A program made the translations under genes and the position numbers. From NCBI GenBank assembly GCA_003576535.1, contig QXCQ01000126.1, positions 1 through 64,000 on the forward strand: a stretch of DNA of 64,000 nt, written 5' to 3'. Positions within the stretch are counted from its first letter, which is position 1. Each line of letters begins with the position of its first letter. This document shows positions 26,809 through 37,551 of this stretch, in pieces. Below the pieces are notes generated by a model that searched no databases, had not been told where the DNA came from, and worked only from the letters and a program-made list of their open reading frames with translations. Origin of the DNA: Nakamurella silvestris. Its GTDB lineage: Bacteria > Actinomycetota > Actinomycetes > Mycobacteriales > Nakamurellaceae.

Positions 26809-28083
26809 TCACCCGCCGGTGGTGGACGGTGAACCCCGCCAGCCCGGCGAGGACGGTTGAACCATGATGTCGCTGAGATCGGGCACCGCTTCGGCCGGCC
26901 CCGTGCCCGGCGGATCCGAGGGAGTGTCGGCAAGCCCGGCAACATGAGCGATCACGGCACGGTCGGCCGTACCCAGGTAGCGGGCGCGCTGGTCGAAAAC
27001 ACGGTTGCAGCCGCCGATCTCGACGATCGCCGCCCAGGGTTGGAGCCCCAAAGCGTTGCCGTTCGACAACCAGCCGGTGGGGACAGGTTCTGTCCGTGGT
27101 GATCCGATGGTGATCCATTTCTTACCGGGAGTGGCACAGGCCTTGCTCGGTCCCTCCACCACACTCGCCCACAGATCGGCGATGTCGGCCTCGGCCGTCC
27201 GACCGACCGCAATCAGAGGAGAGCTGCGTCTGTTCTCCTGGTACACGCACAGGGCCACATCACCCGCCGGCGGGGTGATGGCGCGGCCACCCTTGGTCGG
27301 GAGAGGATCCAACCCGCCCTCCCATTCGCGGGAACAGCCCAATGCCAGCTCGAGTTCGGTCCGTTCCTGGGACCGGGCAACAATTCGCAGGGTCCCGGCT
27401 CCGGCCAAGGCGACAATCGCCTTGTTCTCCGGTCCGGAGGTGCACCCGAGTTGAGGCTGGGGGAACACCTTTCTCGATCCGTCTTCCAGCAGCAGGCTGA
27501 TCCCCAGGATCTGCAAGCTGGAAGCCCCGCAGAATCCGTCGTCGATGCCCGGTTCGATATCGCGTTGGTTCAGCAGTTCGATCAATGCAGGGAGGTCGTC
27601 CTTCTGGATGTCCCATTCGGCCGTCGTGCGCCAGATCCCCTGATCGGCGACATGCACATATCCGTCGTACGCGCAGACCACCGCACCCCTCACACCCCAC
27701 GACGGGTCCACCCGGAAGGACCCGGTGCCGCGGTCGTACAGCTCAGAGGGCTCGCACACGTCAGCCTCCGCCGGTGGCGGCGCCGGTGTCGTGGTTGCCG
27801 TCGATGTCCGACGGGCCTCGGACATCGGAGGTTCCGAGGAACTCGGCGCCAGGGATGTCGGTCCGGTGCTCACCGCCACCGGCGGTACGGCCGAGCGGTC
27901 GTGGTCCCGGGTCCCGGTCAGCATGATCCCGATGACGAGCACCGCCACGGCAGCCGCCGCCGTTCCCGCCGCAAGCCACGGTCGGTACCTGGTCCGCTGC
28001 TTTGCCTCGTTCGTGTACTCCGCAGGATCGCCATAGGCCCGGCGAAACGAATTTCGAAGATCCTCGCCGTCGCGGTCGGTCAT
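26809..28083 (-). CDS. single-pass membrane protein co-transcribed with sigma factor
   Basis: The 424-residue protein has a charged N-terminus (TDRDGEDLRNSFRRAYGDPA), one membrane helix at about 37-58 (PWLAAGTAAAAVAVLVIGIML), a Pro/Ser/Thr-rich linker, and a 300-residue outer domain with about ten cysteines. It overlaps the sigma gene by one base (TGATG) with GGAGG upstream, so it is the probable partner or regulator of that sigma factor. No HxxxCxxC zinc anti-sigma motif is present. The start could be 28086, giving one extra Met. The outer domain is not recognised; disulfide-bonded sensing is a guess. Confidence 0.75.
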   Translation of the reverse strand: MTDRDGEDLRNSFRRAYGDPAEYTNEAKQRTRYRPWLAAGTAAAAVAVLVIGIMLTGTRDHDRSAVPPVAVSTGPTSLAPSSSEPPMSEARRTSTATTTPAPPPAEADVCEPSELYDRGTGSFRVDPSWGVRGAVVCAYDGYVHVADQGIWRTTAEWDIQKDDLPALIELLNQRDIEPGIDDGFCGASSLQILGISLLLEDGSRKVFPQPQLGCTSGPENKAIVALAGAGTLRIVARSQERTELELALGCSREWEGGLDPLPTKGGRAITPPAGDVALCVYQENRRSSPLIAVGRTAEADIADLWASVVEGPSKACATPGKKWITIGSPRTEPVPTGWLSNGNALGLQPWAAIVEIGGCNRVFDQRARYLGTADRAVIAHVAGLADTPSDPPGTGPAEAVPDLSDIMVQPSSPGWRGSPSTTGG

Positions 28084-28646
28084 CATTCGCCTCCTGTGGT
28101 GTCGTTCCGAAGCAGACCCTGGGTGCGCAGCACCGCCAGAGCTTCATGGGTGATTCGACGGATCGACCCGGCCGGCTTCCCCAGCAGAGTCGCAACCTCG
28201 TCAACTCCGAGGTCCTCCAAAAACCGCAGCACGACCACCGCGCGGGCGGTGTCGCCGAGGGCGGCGAGGGCGTTCTCCAGATCAAGTCGGTCGGCAGCCC
28301 GATGCGCGATGTCCGGAAACACGGTGCTCGGCCCGAGCCTCGGGAACGGTGATCGCCGACGAATCGTCTTTCGTTGGTGGTCGCGGAACTGGTTCACCAT
28401 CGCCCGGCGCAGATAGTTCTCCACCGGTCCGGTGATGTGGTCCTGTTTTGCCAATACCGCGGCGATGGTCGACTGCGCCAGGTCCTCGGCCTCGTGGACC
28501 GACCCGGTCAGGGCGAGCGCGAGTCTTCGCGCGGCTCCGATCAAGGAACCTATCTGCCCGTCGTCAGGTGCCGTCACATCCGTCGGGTCCCCCTCCGCCG
28601 CCCCATCCGCAACGTTGCGGATCACTGCGCTCTGCGTGAATGCCAC
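28083..28646 (-). CDS. SigE-family ECF RNA polymerase sigma factor
   Basis: The 187-residue protein has sigma region 2 (ARRLALALTGSVHEAEDLAQ, then VENYLRRAMVNQFRDHQR) and region 4 (RLDLENALAALGDTARAVVV, then LRFLEDLGVDEVATLLGKPA and GSIRRITHEALAVL). It is the small two-domain type called SigE-family in actinobacteria. The GTG start at 28646 follows GGAGG with 9-base spacing, better than an upstream ATG at 28703. It is followed directly by the membrane protein gene. Its regulon is not evident. Confidence 0.9.
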   Translation of the reverse strand: MAFTQSAVIRNVADGAAEGDPTDVTAPDDGQIGSLIGAARRLALALTGSVHEAEDLAQSTIAAVLAKQDHITGPVENYLRRAMVNQFRDHQRKTIRRRSPFPRLGPSTVFPDIAHRAADRLDLENALAALGDTARAVVVLRFLEDLGVDEVATLLGKPAGSIRRITHEALAVLRTQGLLRNDTTGGE

Positions 28647-28726
28647 TGTTCCCCACCTCCACCCCTCTAGACGTACGGAGGTGGCTGCGCGTTCGGAAGT
28701 CACACCGGCGGGACGGACCGCCCTTC

Positions 28727-28796
28727 GTTCCCGCGCACGATGTTCGTTCTCGCGCGCGATGTTTCGCGCGCGAGGAGCAAGAACGCGCGCGGGAAC
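28727..28796. repeat. long palindrome, family A copy 3
   Basis: This 70-base palindrome is identical to the copy at 26679-26748. It lies 9 bases beyond the stop codon of the DUF501 gene, on the promoter side of the sigma gene. Its position after a gene fits a terminator or a REP-like element. Confidence 0.9.
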
Positions 28797-28805
28797 AGGG
28801 AGGGT

Positions 28806-29336
28806 CTAGTCGGTCAGCCTCGCGCAGGCGCGGTCGCCGCGGAAGTACTCCGGCAGCAGGTCGACGGCCTCGTCACCCAGCGGGTTGACCCCCGGTCCGA
28901 CGGCGAGGGAATGGGCCACCAGCACATGCAGACACTTGACCCGGTCGGGCATTCCACCGGCGGTGACCTCGATCCCCAGATCCCCCAGGGTGTTCCGCTG
29001 GGCGAGGTAGGACTCGTGCGCCCGACGGTAGGCGGCGGCCAGATCCTCGTCCTGGCCGAGCCTTTCGGTCATCTCCCGCATGACCCCCTGTTGTTCCATC
29101 CGGCCGACGGCCGAGTTCAGGGCCGAGCAGCACAGGTAGAACATCGTCGGGAACGGTGTGCCGTCCTCCAGACGGGGACGGGTCTGCACCACGGCGGGCA
29201 CTTCGTGATCGCAGCGGTAGGCCACACCCACGAGTCCGCGGGGCGGTCGGCCCAGTTCCGCAGTGAGCTTGGCGATGTCCTCATCCGTCACCGGTTCGAG
29301 ATTGCGGGGGCTGCCGAATGCAGGGTCAACGCTCAT
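28806..29336 (-). CDS. DUF501 domain-containing protein
   Basis: The 176-residue protein matches the actinobacterial DUF501 family, seen in AKLTAELGRPPRGLVGVAYR, the Cys-containing MFYLCCSALNSAVGRMEQQG and the GGMPDRVKCLHVLVAHSLAV motif with its conserved Cys and His. Function is unknown. In many actinobacteria this gene follows enolase and the divIC-like gene, exactly as here, and often precedes ppx; here ppx is 25 kb away. It overlaps the divIC stop by one base (TGATG). Confidence 0.9.
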   Translation of the reverse strand: MSVDPAFGSPRNLEPVTDEDIAKLTAELGRPPRGLVGVAYRCDHEVPAVVQTRPRLEDGTPFPTMFYLCCSALNSAVGRMEQQGVMREMTERLGQDEDLAAAYRRAHESYLAQRNTLGDLGIEVTAGGMPDRVKCLHVLVAHSLAVGPGVNPLGDEAVDLLPEYFRGDRACARLTD

Positions 29337-29932
29337 CAGGGATTGTCATTCTCCGGTACGGAAAGGCTGTCCCACAATGTGGAATACCAAGGCTGTTCGG
29401 GCTGGGCTTCGGTGGATCCGTCGGTTTTCTCCGGCGGCAGTTCGGGTCCACGGAACACGTAGACGGTGACGCCGGGTTCCACCATCTGCAACCGGCGTTT
29501 GGCCTCGGCCCGGATGAAGTCCGGGTCCGACAATGCGGCCTTCTTCAATTCAAGTGCGCGTTTTTGCAGCTCCAGCTGGTGCTGCTGGGCAATCGCTGCC
29601 GCTTCGGTGCGGCCGGCGTCGACGTTGTTGCGCCACGGCAGGGCCAGGGTCACCCCGGCGAGGATCAGGGCAAGGCCCAGGACCAGGATCTGCCGGACGA
29701 GCCGAGGCCGACCGGGGCCACCCTCACGGGCGGTGGTCGCCGCTGCGGTCTGCCCGCCGCGCCACCACCGGCTGCCACCCGTCGCCGGGACGGCAGCGCC
29801 ACGCCGGGCGGCCGGGCGGCTCGTGGACCGCCGGGACCGGGTGGTGGCACCCCGGGCCGCCCGCGCCGAAGCTCCCGACCGGTCAGGTCGGGTGCTCCGT
29901 CCGCGCGGGCGGCTCCGGGGTGTCTCACTCAT
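29336..29932 (-). CDS. divIC: septum formation initiator (FtsB/DivIC family)
   Basis: The 198-residue protein has a long Arg/Ser/Ala-rich cytoplasmic N-terminus (about residues 1-75), one membrane helix (about 79-98, QILVLGLALILAGVTLALPW), and a short coiled coil (about 108-135) ending with IRAEAKRRLQMVEPGV, the typical DivIC closing motif. It bridges FtsQ and FtsL in the divisome. The N-terminal extension is longer than in most homologues and is probably disordered. It sits 3 bases after eno and is coupled to the DUF501 gene. Confidence 0.88.
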   Translation of the reverse strand: MSETPRSRPRGRSTRPDRSGASARAARGATTRSRRSTSRPAARRGAAVPATGGSRWWRGGQTAAATTAREGGPGRPRLVRQILVLGLALILAGVTLALPWRNNVDAGRTEAAAIAQQHQLELQKRALELKKAALSDPDFIRAEAKRRLQMVEPGVTVYVFRGPELPPEKTDGSTEAQPEQPWYSTLWDSLSVPENDNP

Positions 29933-29935
29933 GGA

Positions 29936-31378
<1,443 letters not shown>

Positions 31379-34066
31379 TCAGCTGCTCCGGCCCAGGGTC
31401 AAGGGCACCGGACCGGCGGTGACACCGTGTCCGTGCGCGGCCGGCGCGCCCGCCGCCGCCGGCTTGCCGGGCAGCGCCGCCAGACCCTGGAATTTCCGGG
31501 CCGCCGCATGCCGTTCGACGGATGCCCGTCCGTAGGTGGTGGTGCGCTGGACCGCCCTGCGGCCGATCGGTGCGGTGATCTCCTCGAGCTGCTGCACGGT
31601 CTGGTAGGAGCCGTACTCGCTGCCCGCCATCCGGGAGATCGTCTCCTCCATCAGGGTGCCGCCGAGGTCGTTGACCCCGCCGCGCAGCATCACCTGGGTG
31701 CCCTCGGCCCCCAGCTTCACCCAGGAGGTCTGGATGTTGTCGATCGAACCCCGCAGCATCAACCGGGCGACGGCGTGCACCGCCCGGTTCTCCTCCCACG
31801 TGGCCCCCGCCCGGGCCAGGCCGGCCAGGTAGATCGGGGCATTGGTGTGGATGAAGGGCAGCGGGACGAACTCGGTGAACCCGCCCGACTCCCCCTGCAA
31901 CCGGCGGAGCAGCTGGAGGTGGGCCACCCAGTGCTCGGCGGTGTCGACGTGGCCGTACATCATCGTCGAGGAGGACGGGATCCCGAGGCTGTGGGCCGTG
32001 GTGATCACCTTGATCCAGGCGTCGGTGGGCAGTTTGCCCTTGGTCAGCACCCAGCGAACGTCGTCGTCCAGGATCTCCGCCGCGGTGCCCGGGATCGAGT
32101 CCAGCCCGGCGGCCTTGGCCTCGGTCAGCCATTCCCGGACCGACATGTTCGCCCGGGTGGCCCCGTTGACCACCTCCATCGGGGAGAAGGCGTGGATGTG
32201 CATGTCCGGGGTGGCGGCCTTGACCGCCCGCAGGATGTCGAAGTAGATCGTGCCCGGCAGATCCGGATGGATGCCGCCCTGCATGCAGACCTCGGTGGCA
32301 CCCAGCTCCCAGGCCACGGTGGCCCGCTCGGCAACCTCCGCGACCGACAGGGTGTAGGCATCGGCGTCGGTGCGCCGCTGGGCGAACGCACAGAACCGGC
32401 ATCCGGTGTAACAGACGTTGGTGAAGTTGATGTTCCGGTTGACGACGTAGGTGACCTCGTCCCCGTTGACCTCCTGGCGCACCGCGTCGGCGAGGGCGCA
32501 CACGGCGTCGAGCTCCTGGCCGGTGGCCGTCATCAAAGCCAGGCCCTGGGCCGACGTCAGCTTCGCCGGATCCGTTTCGGCCACCCGCAAAGCGGCCCCG
32601 ACGTCGGAGGCGAAGCGGGCCGGCGCGCTGCGGATCCGCTCCTTGATCGCGGTCCAGTCACCGTAGACGTCCTCGAAGTCCGACCGGCGGTCCCCGGTAC
32701 GGCCCTCGGTGTCGATGGCGGTGGCCAGGTCCGATCGACCGGCCGTCTGGACGTCCTCGGGCTCCTGCCAGGGCCGCCCGACGGGGATGACGTCCGGTTT
32801 GGCCAGCCCGGTGGCCGGATCGGCCAGGAAGTCCACATGGGCGCGCAGGCGGGGGTCCAGCCAGGGCTCCCCGGCCTTGACGAATTCCGGGTAGATCGTC
32901 AGCCGCTCGGCCAGTTCGAACCCGGCCAGCGCGGTGCGCCCGGTGAGGGCGTCGATCTGCGGCCAGGGCCGCTCGGGGTTCACGTGGTCGGGCGTCAGCG
33001 GCGAGACCCCGCCCCAGTCGTCGATCCCCGCCCCGATGACGGCGGTGAAGGTTTCGTCGTCGGCGTCGATGAGGTTCGGCGGGGCCTGGATCCGCGCCTT
33101 CGGGCCCAGGATCAGCCGGGTGACCGCGATGGTGGCCAGCAGCTCGTCCATCTCCGCGTCGGCGCTGCGGGCCATGGCGGTGTCGGGCTTGGCACGGAAG
33201 TTCTGCACGATCACCTCCTGGATGCCCCGGTAGTCCCGGCTGACCTGGCGGATGGCCATCATGGAGTCCACCCGGTCGCCCAGGGTCTCGCCGATGCCGA
33301 TCAGGATGCCGGTGGTGAACGGGATCGAGGACCGGCCCGCATCGTCCAGGACCCGCAGCCGCACGGCCGGATCCTTGTCCGGCGACCCGAAATGGGCCCC
33401 CGACCTGTTCTCGAAGATCTCCCGCGAGGTGGTCTCGAGCATCATGCCCATCGAGGGGGCCACCGGCTTCAGCCTGGCCATCTCCTCCCAGGACATCACC
33501 CCGGGGTTGAGGTGGGGCAGCAGACCGGTGGTTTCCAGGACCCGGATCGACATTGCCCGGACGTAGTCGAGGGTGGAGTCGTAGCCGGCCTCGTCGAGCC
33601 AGGTCCGCGCCGCCTCCCAGCGGTCCTCCGGTCGGTCCCCGAGGGTGAAGAGTGCCTCCTTGCAGCCCATCTGCCGCCCTTCCTCGGCGATGGCCAGGAT
33701 CTCGTCGGGTGAGAGATAGGCGGCCGGCAGCCGGTTCGGGGTGGTCACGAAGGTGCAGTAGTGGCACCGGTCCCGGCAGAGCCGGGTGATCGGGATGAAG
33801 ACCTTCTTCGAGTAGGTGATGACACCCGGCCGGCCGGCCGCGACCAGGCCCGCATCACGCACCCGGGCGGCCGCCGTGCACAGGGCCGTGAGCGACTCCC
33901 CGCGGGCCTGCAGCAGGATCCCGGCCTCGATGCGGTCGAGGGCGACACCGTCCGCCGCCCGGCGCAGGGCACGACGCAGGGACGAGGGTGTGGCGGTCGG
34001 GATCGGTTCCGGGGCCGGATCGTTCGAGCCTGCCGCGGGGGTCGAGCGGGAAGACTGCTCGGTCAT
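31379..34066 (-). CDS. fbiC: bifunctional FO synthase (CofG and CofH domains)
   Basis: The 895-residue protein carries two radical-SAM domains. The N-terminal CofG half has the cluster motif CRDRCHYC at about residues 97-104; the C-terminal CofH half has CYTGCRFC at about 551-558. Together they build the deazaflavin FO from a tyrosine-derived group and the riboflavin-pathway pyrimidine, the chromophore of coenzyme F420. Fusion of both halves is the actinobacterial FbiC form. ATG at 34066 (MTEQSSRST) is preferred to 34078. An F420-dependent dehydrogenase gene follows 1 kb away, so the cell makes and uses F420. Confidence 0.95.
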   Translation of the reverse strand: MTEQSSRSTPAAGSNDPAPEPIPTATPSSLRRALRRAADGVALDRIEAGILLQARGESLTALCTAAARVRDAGLVAAGRPGVITYSKKVFIPITRLCRDRCHYCTFVTTPNRLPAAYLSPDEILAIAEEGRQMGCKEALFTLGDRPEDRWEAARTWLDEAGYDSTLDYVRAMSIRVLETTGLLPHLNPGVMSWEEMARLKPVAPSMGMMLETTSREIFENRSGAHFGSPDKDPAVRLRVLDDAGRSSIPFTTGILIGIGETLGDRVDSMMAIRQVSRDYRGIQEVIVQNFRAKPDTAMARSADAEMDELLATIAVTRLILGPKARIQAPPNLIDADDETFTAVIGAGIDDWGGVSPLTPDHVNPERPWPQIDALTGRTALAGFELAERLTIYPEFVKAGEPWLDPRLRAHVDFLADPATGLAKPDVIPVGRPWQEPEDVQTAGRSDLATAIDTEGRTGDRRSDFEDVYGDWTAIKERIRSAPARFASDVGAALRVAETDPAKLTSAQGLALMTATGQELDAVCALADAVRQEVNGDEVTYVVNRNINFTNVCYTGCRFCAFAQRRTDADAYTLSVAEVAERATVAWELGATEVCMQGGIHPDLPGTIYFDILRAVKAATPDMHIHAFSPMEVVNGATRANMSVREWLTEAKAAGLDSIPGTAAEILDDDVRWVLTKGKLPTDAWIKVITTAHSLGIPSSSTMMYGHVDTAEHWVAHLQLLRRLQGESGGFTEFVPLPFIHTNAPIYLAGLARAGATWEENRAVHAVARLMLRGSIDNIQTSWVKLGAEGTQVMLRGGVNDLGGTLMEETISRMAGSEYGSYQTVQQLEEITAPIGRRAVQRTTTYGRASVERHAAARKFQGLAALPGKPAAAGAPAAHGHGVTAGPVPLTLGRSS

Positions 34067-34437
34067 AAGGATCCTCAATTCACCGGTGACTCATCCGATC
34101 TCGCCGGACGACTCCCGACGGATCTCCCGTCTCACGCTACTCAGTTCACGACCGTGCCCCACCCTCAGGTCCGGCGGGCCCGGACGCATGCCGATGGGGC
34201 GAACCGCTGCGGACCCGTCCGACCACCTCGCACCGCCCACCTCGACACCGAACCGGCGGGGCGGGTGTGACCAAAAACAGTTGCCCAAGATCCCCCTCGC
34301 CTTCGGGTGAGGTATGCACCACCATCGGTGACGACTGAGGCAACCTCACAAGAACTTGCCACTCGAGTGGGTGTATCGAACCAGAGGCCAGGTATAGGTG
34401 GCTGACTCTGCCGATTGGAGGCCCCAACGTAGAGCGG
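34067..34437. other. gene-free stretch between fbiC and XRE gene
   Basis: This 371-base region lies between two divergent genes and must hold both promoters. No convincing ORF, hairpin or riboswitch was found. It contains AT-richer sequence near 34325-34400, just ahead of the XRE gene. Confidence 0.4.
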
Positions 34438-34746
34438 GTGCCCGCAGAAACGCCGTTCGAGCGACAGATAGCTCAACGATTGGGTGAACAGCTGCAAGCC
34501 CGGCGTCGGGCCCGCGGCCTGTCCCAAGAAAATGTCGCCCACGCGGCTGGTATGAGCCGCAACCACTACCAGCTGCTCGAGGCCGGTCTGTCCGACCGCA
34601 CCAAGAGCACGGCCGCGAACCCACGGCTGTCGACCCTGATCTCCCTGGCCCAGGTGCTCGACGTGAGTGTCACCGACCTGGTGGTGGAGTTGTTCGGGCC
34701 CGCCGCCGAACGGCCCGCCGACCCCTCGCCCACCGACGGCAGCTGA
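34438..34746 (+). CDS. XRE-family helix-turn-helix regulator
   Basis: The 102-residue protein has a single HTH_3 domain at about residues 14-81: RLGEQLQARRRARGLSQENV, then AHAAGMSRNHYQLLEAGL and a closing helix LSTLISLAQVLDVSVTDLVV. It begins with GTG. Nothing else is attached, so it is a stand-alone small DNA-binding protein. Its targets are unknown; neighbours include F420 genes, but its position alone does not connect them. The 74 bases between its stop and the DUF1272 gene hold no clear signal. Confidence 0.88.
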   Translation: MPAETPFERQIAQRLGEQLQARRRARGLSQENVAHAAGMSRNHYQLLEAGLSDRTKSTAANPRLSTLISLAQVLDVSVTDLVVELFGPAAERPADPSPTDGS

Positions 34747-34820
34747 CCCAGGCCCCTCCGGGCGGCCCAGGACCAGAAGACACGGCCGTTCGCCGGACAC
34801 GGCCGACCGCAGGCAGACCC

Positions 34821-35066
34821 TCAGCGAGCCGTCAGGCAGTCCGGGTTGAACACCCGCTCGACCGAGGCCGGGTTGTTCACCAGTTTCTCCGGTGAACGGG
34901 TGGGGCGAGGGGTCAGCAACCCGGCACAGTTCGGGCAGCGCCCCGCCGGAAAACCGGCGACACAGGCCGCGCACCAGGTGCATTCGAAGGAGCAGATGTA
35001 GATCTGCTCGTCGGACGGCGACAGGTCCCGATCGCAGCACTCGCAATTCGGCCGCATCTGCAGCAT
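34821..35066 (-). CDS. DUF1272 domain protein (small Cys-rich)
   Basis: The 81-residue protein starts MLQMRPNCECCDRDL and has the cysteine pattern of DUF1272: CECC, CSFECTWCAACV and RCPNCAG. The cysteines probably form a zinc ribbon; the function of the family is unknown. The start at 35066 lies one base from the fgd stop, so it is likely co-translated with fgd. A longer frame to 35246 overlaps fgd and is rejected. Confidence 0.85.
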   Translation of the reverse strand: MLQMRPNCECCDRDLSPSDEQIYICSFECTWCAACVAGFPAGRCPNCAGLLTPRPTRSPEKLVNNPASVERVFNPDCLTAR

Positions 35067-35067
35067 G

Positions 35068-36072
35068 TCAGTACCCCAGGGCCCGCAGCCGCGGCAGCAC
35101 CTCGGCGCCGTAGACCTGGAGGAAGCGGGCCTGATCCGGGCCCGGAGCATGGAAGACCAGGTGCCGGAAACCGAGATCGAGGTAGTGACGGATCTTCTCG
35201 ACATGCTCATCGGGGTCGGTGGAAACGATCCAGCGGGAGGCCGCACGCTCGACAGGCAGGGCGTCGGACAACCGCTGCATCTCGATCGGGTCCTCGACCC
35301 CGGTCTTCTCCTCCGGGGTCAGGGCCAGGGCCGCCCAGTGCTTGGTGTCGTTCAGGGCGCGCTCGGCGTCATGGTCGAAGGAGACCTTCATCTCGATCAG
35401 CAGGTCGAGGTCGGCGACCGTACGACCCACCTTCTCCGCCCCTTCCTCCAGGGCCGGGATCAACGTGTCCCGATACAGGGCGTCGGCCTTGCCGGAGGTG
35501 GTGATGAACCCGTCGGCCACCCGTCCGGCCAACCTGGTCGCCGCCGGACCGGAGGCACCCACGTAGAGCGGTACAGGGGTCTGGGGACGGTCGTAGATCG
35601 TCGCCTTGTCGGTCCGGTAGTAGGTGCCCTCGAAGGTGACGCGCTCCTCGGTCCACAGCTGCCGGATCAGGGTGAGGGCCTCCTTCAGGCGGGCGAACCT
35701 CTCCTTGCCGTCCGGCCAGTCCAGCCCCAACGGCACCTCGTTCAGGGACTCCCCCGACCCCACTCCGAGGATGACCCGTCCCGGGAACAGACACCCCAGG
35801 GTGGCGAACGCCTGGGCGATCACACCCGGGTGGTAACGGAAGGTCGGGGTCAGCACGGAGGTACCGATGATGATCTTCTCGGTGCTCGCCCCCAGCGCCC
35901 CGAGCCAGGGCAACGCGGCAGGTGCGTGGCCCCCGTCATGACGCCACGGCTGCAGGTGATCGGAGGTGAAGACCGAGTCGAACCCCTCCTGCTCGGCCTG
36001 GATCGAGAACCTGAGCAGGTCCGTGGGACCGAATTGCTCGGCGGATGCCTTGTAGCCCAGACGCAGTGCCAT
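35068..36072 (-). CDS. fgd: F420-dependent glucose-6-phosphate dehydrogenase
   Basis: The 334-residue protein belongs to the luciferase-like F420 family and matches FGD closely: LGYKASAEQFGPTDLLRFSI, FDSVFTSDHLQPWRHDGGHA, and the ILGVGSGESLNEVPLGLDWP and VGASGPAATRLAGRVADGFI motifs. The enzyme oxidises glucose 6-phosphate and reduces F420, supplying F420H2 for other reductases. It is of standard length. Together with fbiC it shows a working F420 system, though the genes are split by the XRE gene and not in one operon. Confidence 0.92.
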   Translation of the reverse strand: MALRLGYKASAEQFGPTDLLRFSIQAEQEGFDSVFTSDHLQPWRHDGGHAPAALPWLGALGASTEKIIIGTSVLTPTFRYHPGVIAQAFATLGCLFPGRVILGVGSGESLNEVPLGLDWPDGKERFARLKEALTLIRQLWTEERVTFEGTYYRTDKATIYDRPQTPVPLYVGASGPAATRLAGRVADGFITTSGKADALYRDTLIPALEEGAEKVGRTVADLDLLIEMKVSFDHDAERALNDTKHWAALALTPEEKTGVEDPIEMQRLSDALPVERAASRWIVSTDPDEHVEKIRHYLDLGFRHLVFHAPGPDQARFLQVYGAEVLPRLRALGY

Positions 36073-36150
36073 CGTTCTCCCGCTTCCGTTTCCTCACCCG
36101 CGAGCGCATGCGCGGACAGGTTCCACTGTGCCACGGCCGCCCACGGAACG

Positions 36151-36197
36151 CTCGAGCCCCCTCCCCGGCCGCTGTCCGGCCGAGGAGGGGGCTCGAG
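36151..36197. terminator. strong hairpin after metX
   Basis: The 20-base arms CTCGAGCCCCCTCCCCGGCC and GGCCGAGGAGGGGGCTCGAG pair with one mismatch around a 7-base loop. It lies 13 bases past the metX stop on the minus strand and ends the metY-metX operon. No T-run follows, which is normal in high-GC actinobacteria. Confidence 0.8.
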
Positions 36198-36210
36198 GAA
36201 TACCACTGAT

Positions 36211-37494
36211 TCAGTCCTGGGCGGTCCCGGCCGGCGGAAGCGCCCCGGCGATGACGGCGGCCACCTGATCGGATTCGATCAGGAAACCGTCGTGGCCGAA
36301 GTCGGACTGCATGGTGATCAACGGCCGCGCTGTCGGTGCGGTCGCGATCTCCGCCCCCAGATGGGGCGGGAACAACCGGTCCGAATCCACCACGGCGACG
36401 ACAAGGTCGGCCCGAATCCGCGCCAGCGCCTGGTTGAGACCACCACGGCCACGGCCGATGTCGTGGGAGTTCATCGCCTCGGTCAGCCGGAGGTAGGAAT
36501 TCGGGTCGAACCTGCGGCCGAGTTTCGCGCCGTGGTACTCGATGTAGGACTGGACCGCGAAACGGCCGCCGGTGGCCACGTCCTCCTCCGGCTGCACGTC
36601 ACGACCGAACCGGCTGTTCAGTTCCAGCTCGGAACGGTAGGTGATGTGGGCGATCTGGCGGGCAACGGCCATACCGCCGATGGGCCAGACGTCCTCGTAG
36701 TAGTCACCGCCGCGGTAGTTCTCATCACTGGTGATGGCAGCGAGTTGCGGTGTGGACCAAGCGATCTGGTCCGCACTGCTGTAGGCACAACTGGCGATGG
36801 TGATGGCGGTCGCCACCCGTTCCGGATAACTCACCGCCCATTCCAGCACCCGCATGCCGCCCATGGAACCCCCGAGGATGACGGCGAAACGGTCGATGCC
36901 CAGGCTGTCGGCCAGGGCGGCCTCGACGGCCACCTGGTCCCGGATGGTGATCCGGGGGAAGCGTCCGCCGTAGGGTCGGCCGTCGTTCGCGGTCGAGGAC
37001 GGCCCGGTGGTGCCCTGGCAGCCGCCGAGCACGTTCGGGGCGATGACGAAGAACCTGTCGGTGTCCAGCACCGCCCCCGGTCCGATCAGACCGTCCCACC
37101 ACCCGGGGGTGGGCTGGCCGGGTGCGGTGCCACCGACGACGTGGGCGTCGCCGGTCAGGGCGTGCAGGACCAGCACCGCGTTGTCCTTGGCCGGGTTGAG
37201 CTCACCCCAGCTCTCGTAGGCGACGGTGACATCCGGCAGCACCGCACCGGACTCGACCGTGATGTCGCCGATTTCGGCGAACTTGCGCCACGCCACCGGA
37301 TCTCCCGGCAGCCAGATGGCCGAGGTGTCCTCGTGCCAGGGCCGCGGACGCACCGGGTGCGGGCTCGATTCCGCAGGGGCGGCGCCGTTCGGGTCGACGG
37401 GCGGGGCACCTGCCGCGCGCCCGCCGGGAGCCGCGCCACGCGAACGCGTGACACCGGCACCCGGACGGCGCGTCGAAGGCATACGGGTCAGCAT
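36211..37494 (-). CDS. metX: homoserine O-acetyltransferase
   Basis: The 427-residue protein is an alpha/beta hydrolase-fold MetX: LVLHALTGDAHVVGG, WWDGLIGPGAVLDTDRFFVI, NVLGGCQGTTGPSS, nucleophile Ser in ILGGSMGGMRVLEW, and C-terminal SDRLFPP and FGHDGFL with the catalytic Asp and His. It acetylates homoserine for direct sulfhydrylation by MetY. The N-terminus has about 50 extra Pro/Ala/Arg-rich residues before WLPGDPVAWRKF, so the real start may lie further in. It follows metY by 57 bases under the same SAM-IV riboswitch. Confidence 0.93.
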   Translation of the reverse strand: MLTRMPSTRRPGAGVTRSRGAAPGGRAAGAPPVDPNGAAPAESSPHPVRPRPWHEDTSAIWLPGDPVAWRKFAEIGDITVESGAVLPDVTVAYESWGELNPAKDNAVLVLHALTGDAHVVGGTAPGQPTPGWWDGLIGPGAVLDTDRFFVIAPNVLGGCQGTTGPSSTANDGRPYGGRFPRITIRDQVAVEAALADSLGIDRFAVILGGSMGGMRVLEWAVSYPERVATAITIASCAYSSADQIAWSTPQLAAITSDENYRGGDYYEDVWPIGGMAVARQIAHITYRSELELNSRFGRDVQPEEDVATGGRFAVQSYIEYHGAKLGRRFDPNSYLRLTEAMNSHDIGRGRGGLNQALARIRADLVVAVVDSDRLFPPHLGAEIATAPTARPLITMQSDFGHDGFLIESDQVAAVIAGALPPAGTAQD

Positions 37495-37551
37495 GGCACG
37501 ACCTGTTCTGGGGATGGCCGGAGCTGTGAATGGGCCGAACGCACAGCGGTA

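Noticed and set aside
34067-34437. Riboswitch ahead of the XRE gene
   Set aside because: No known aptamer motif or stable structure was found by eye.
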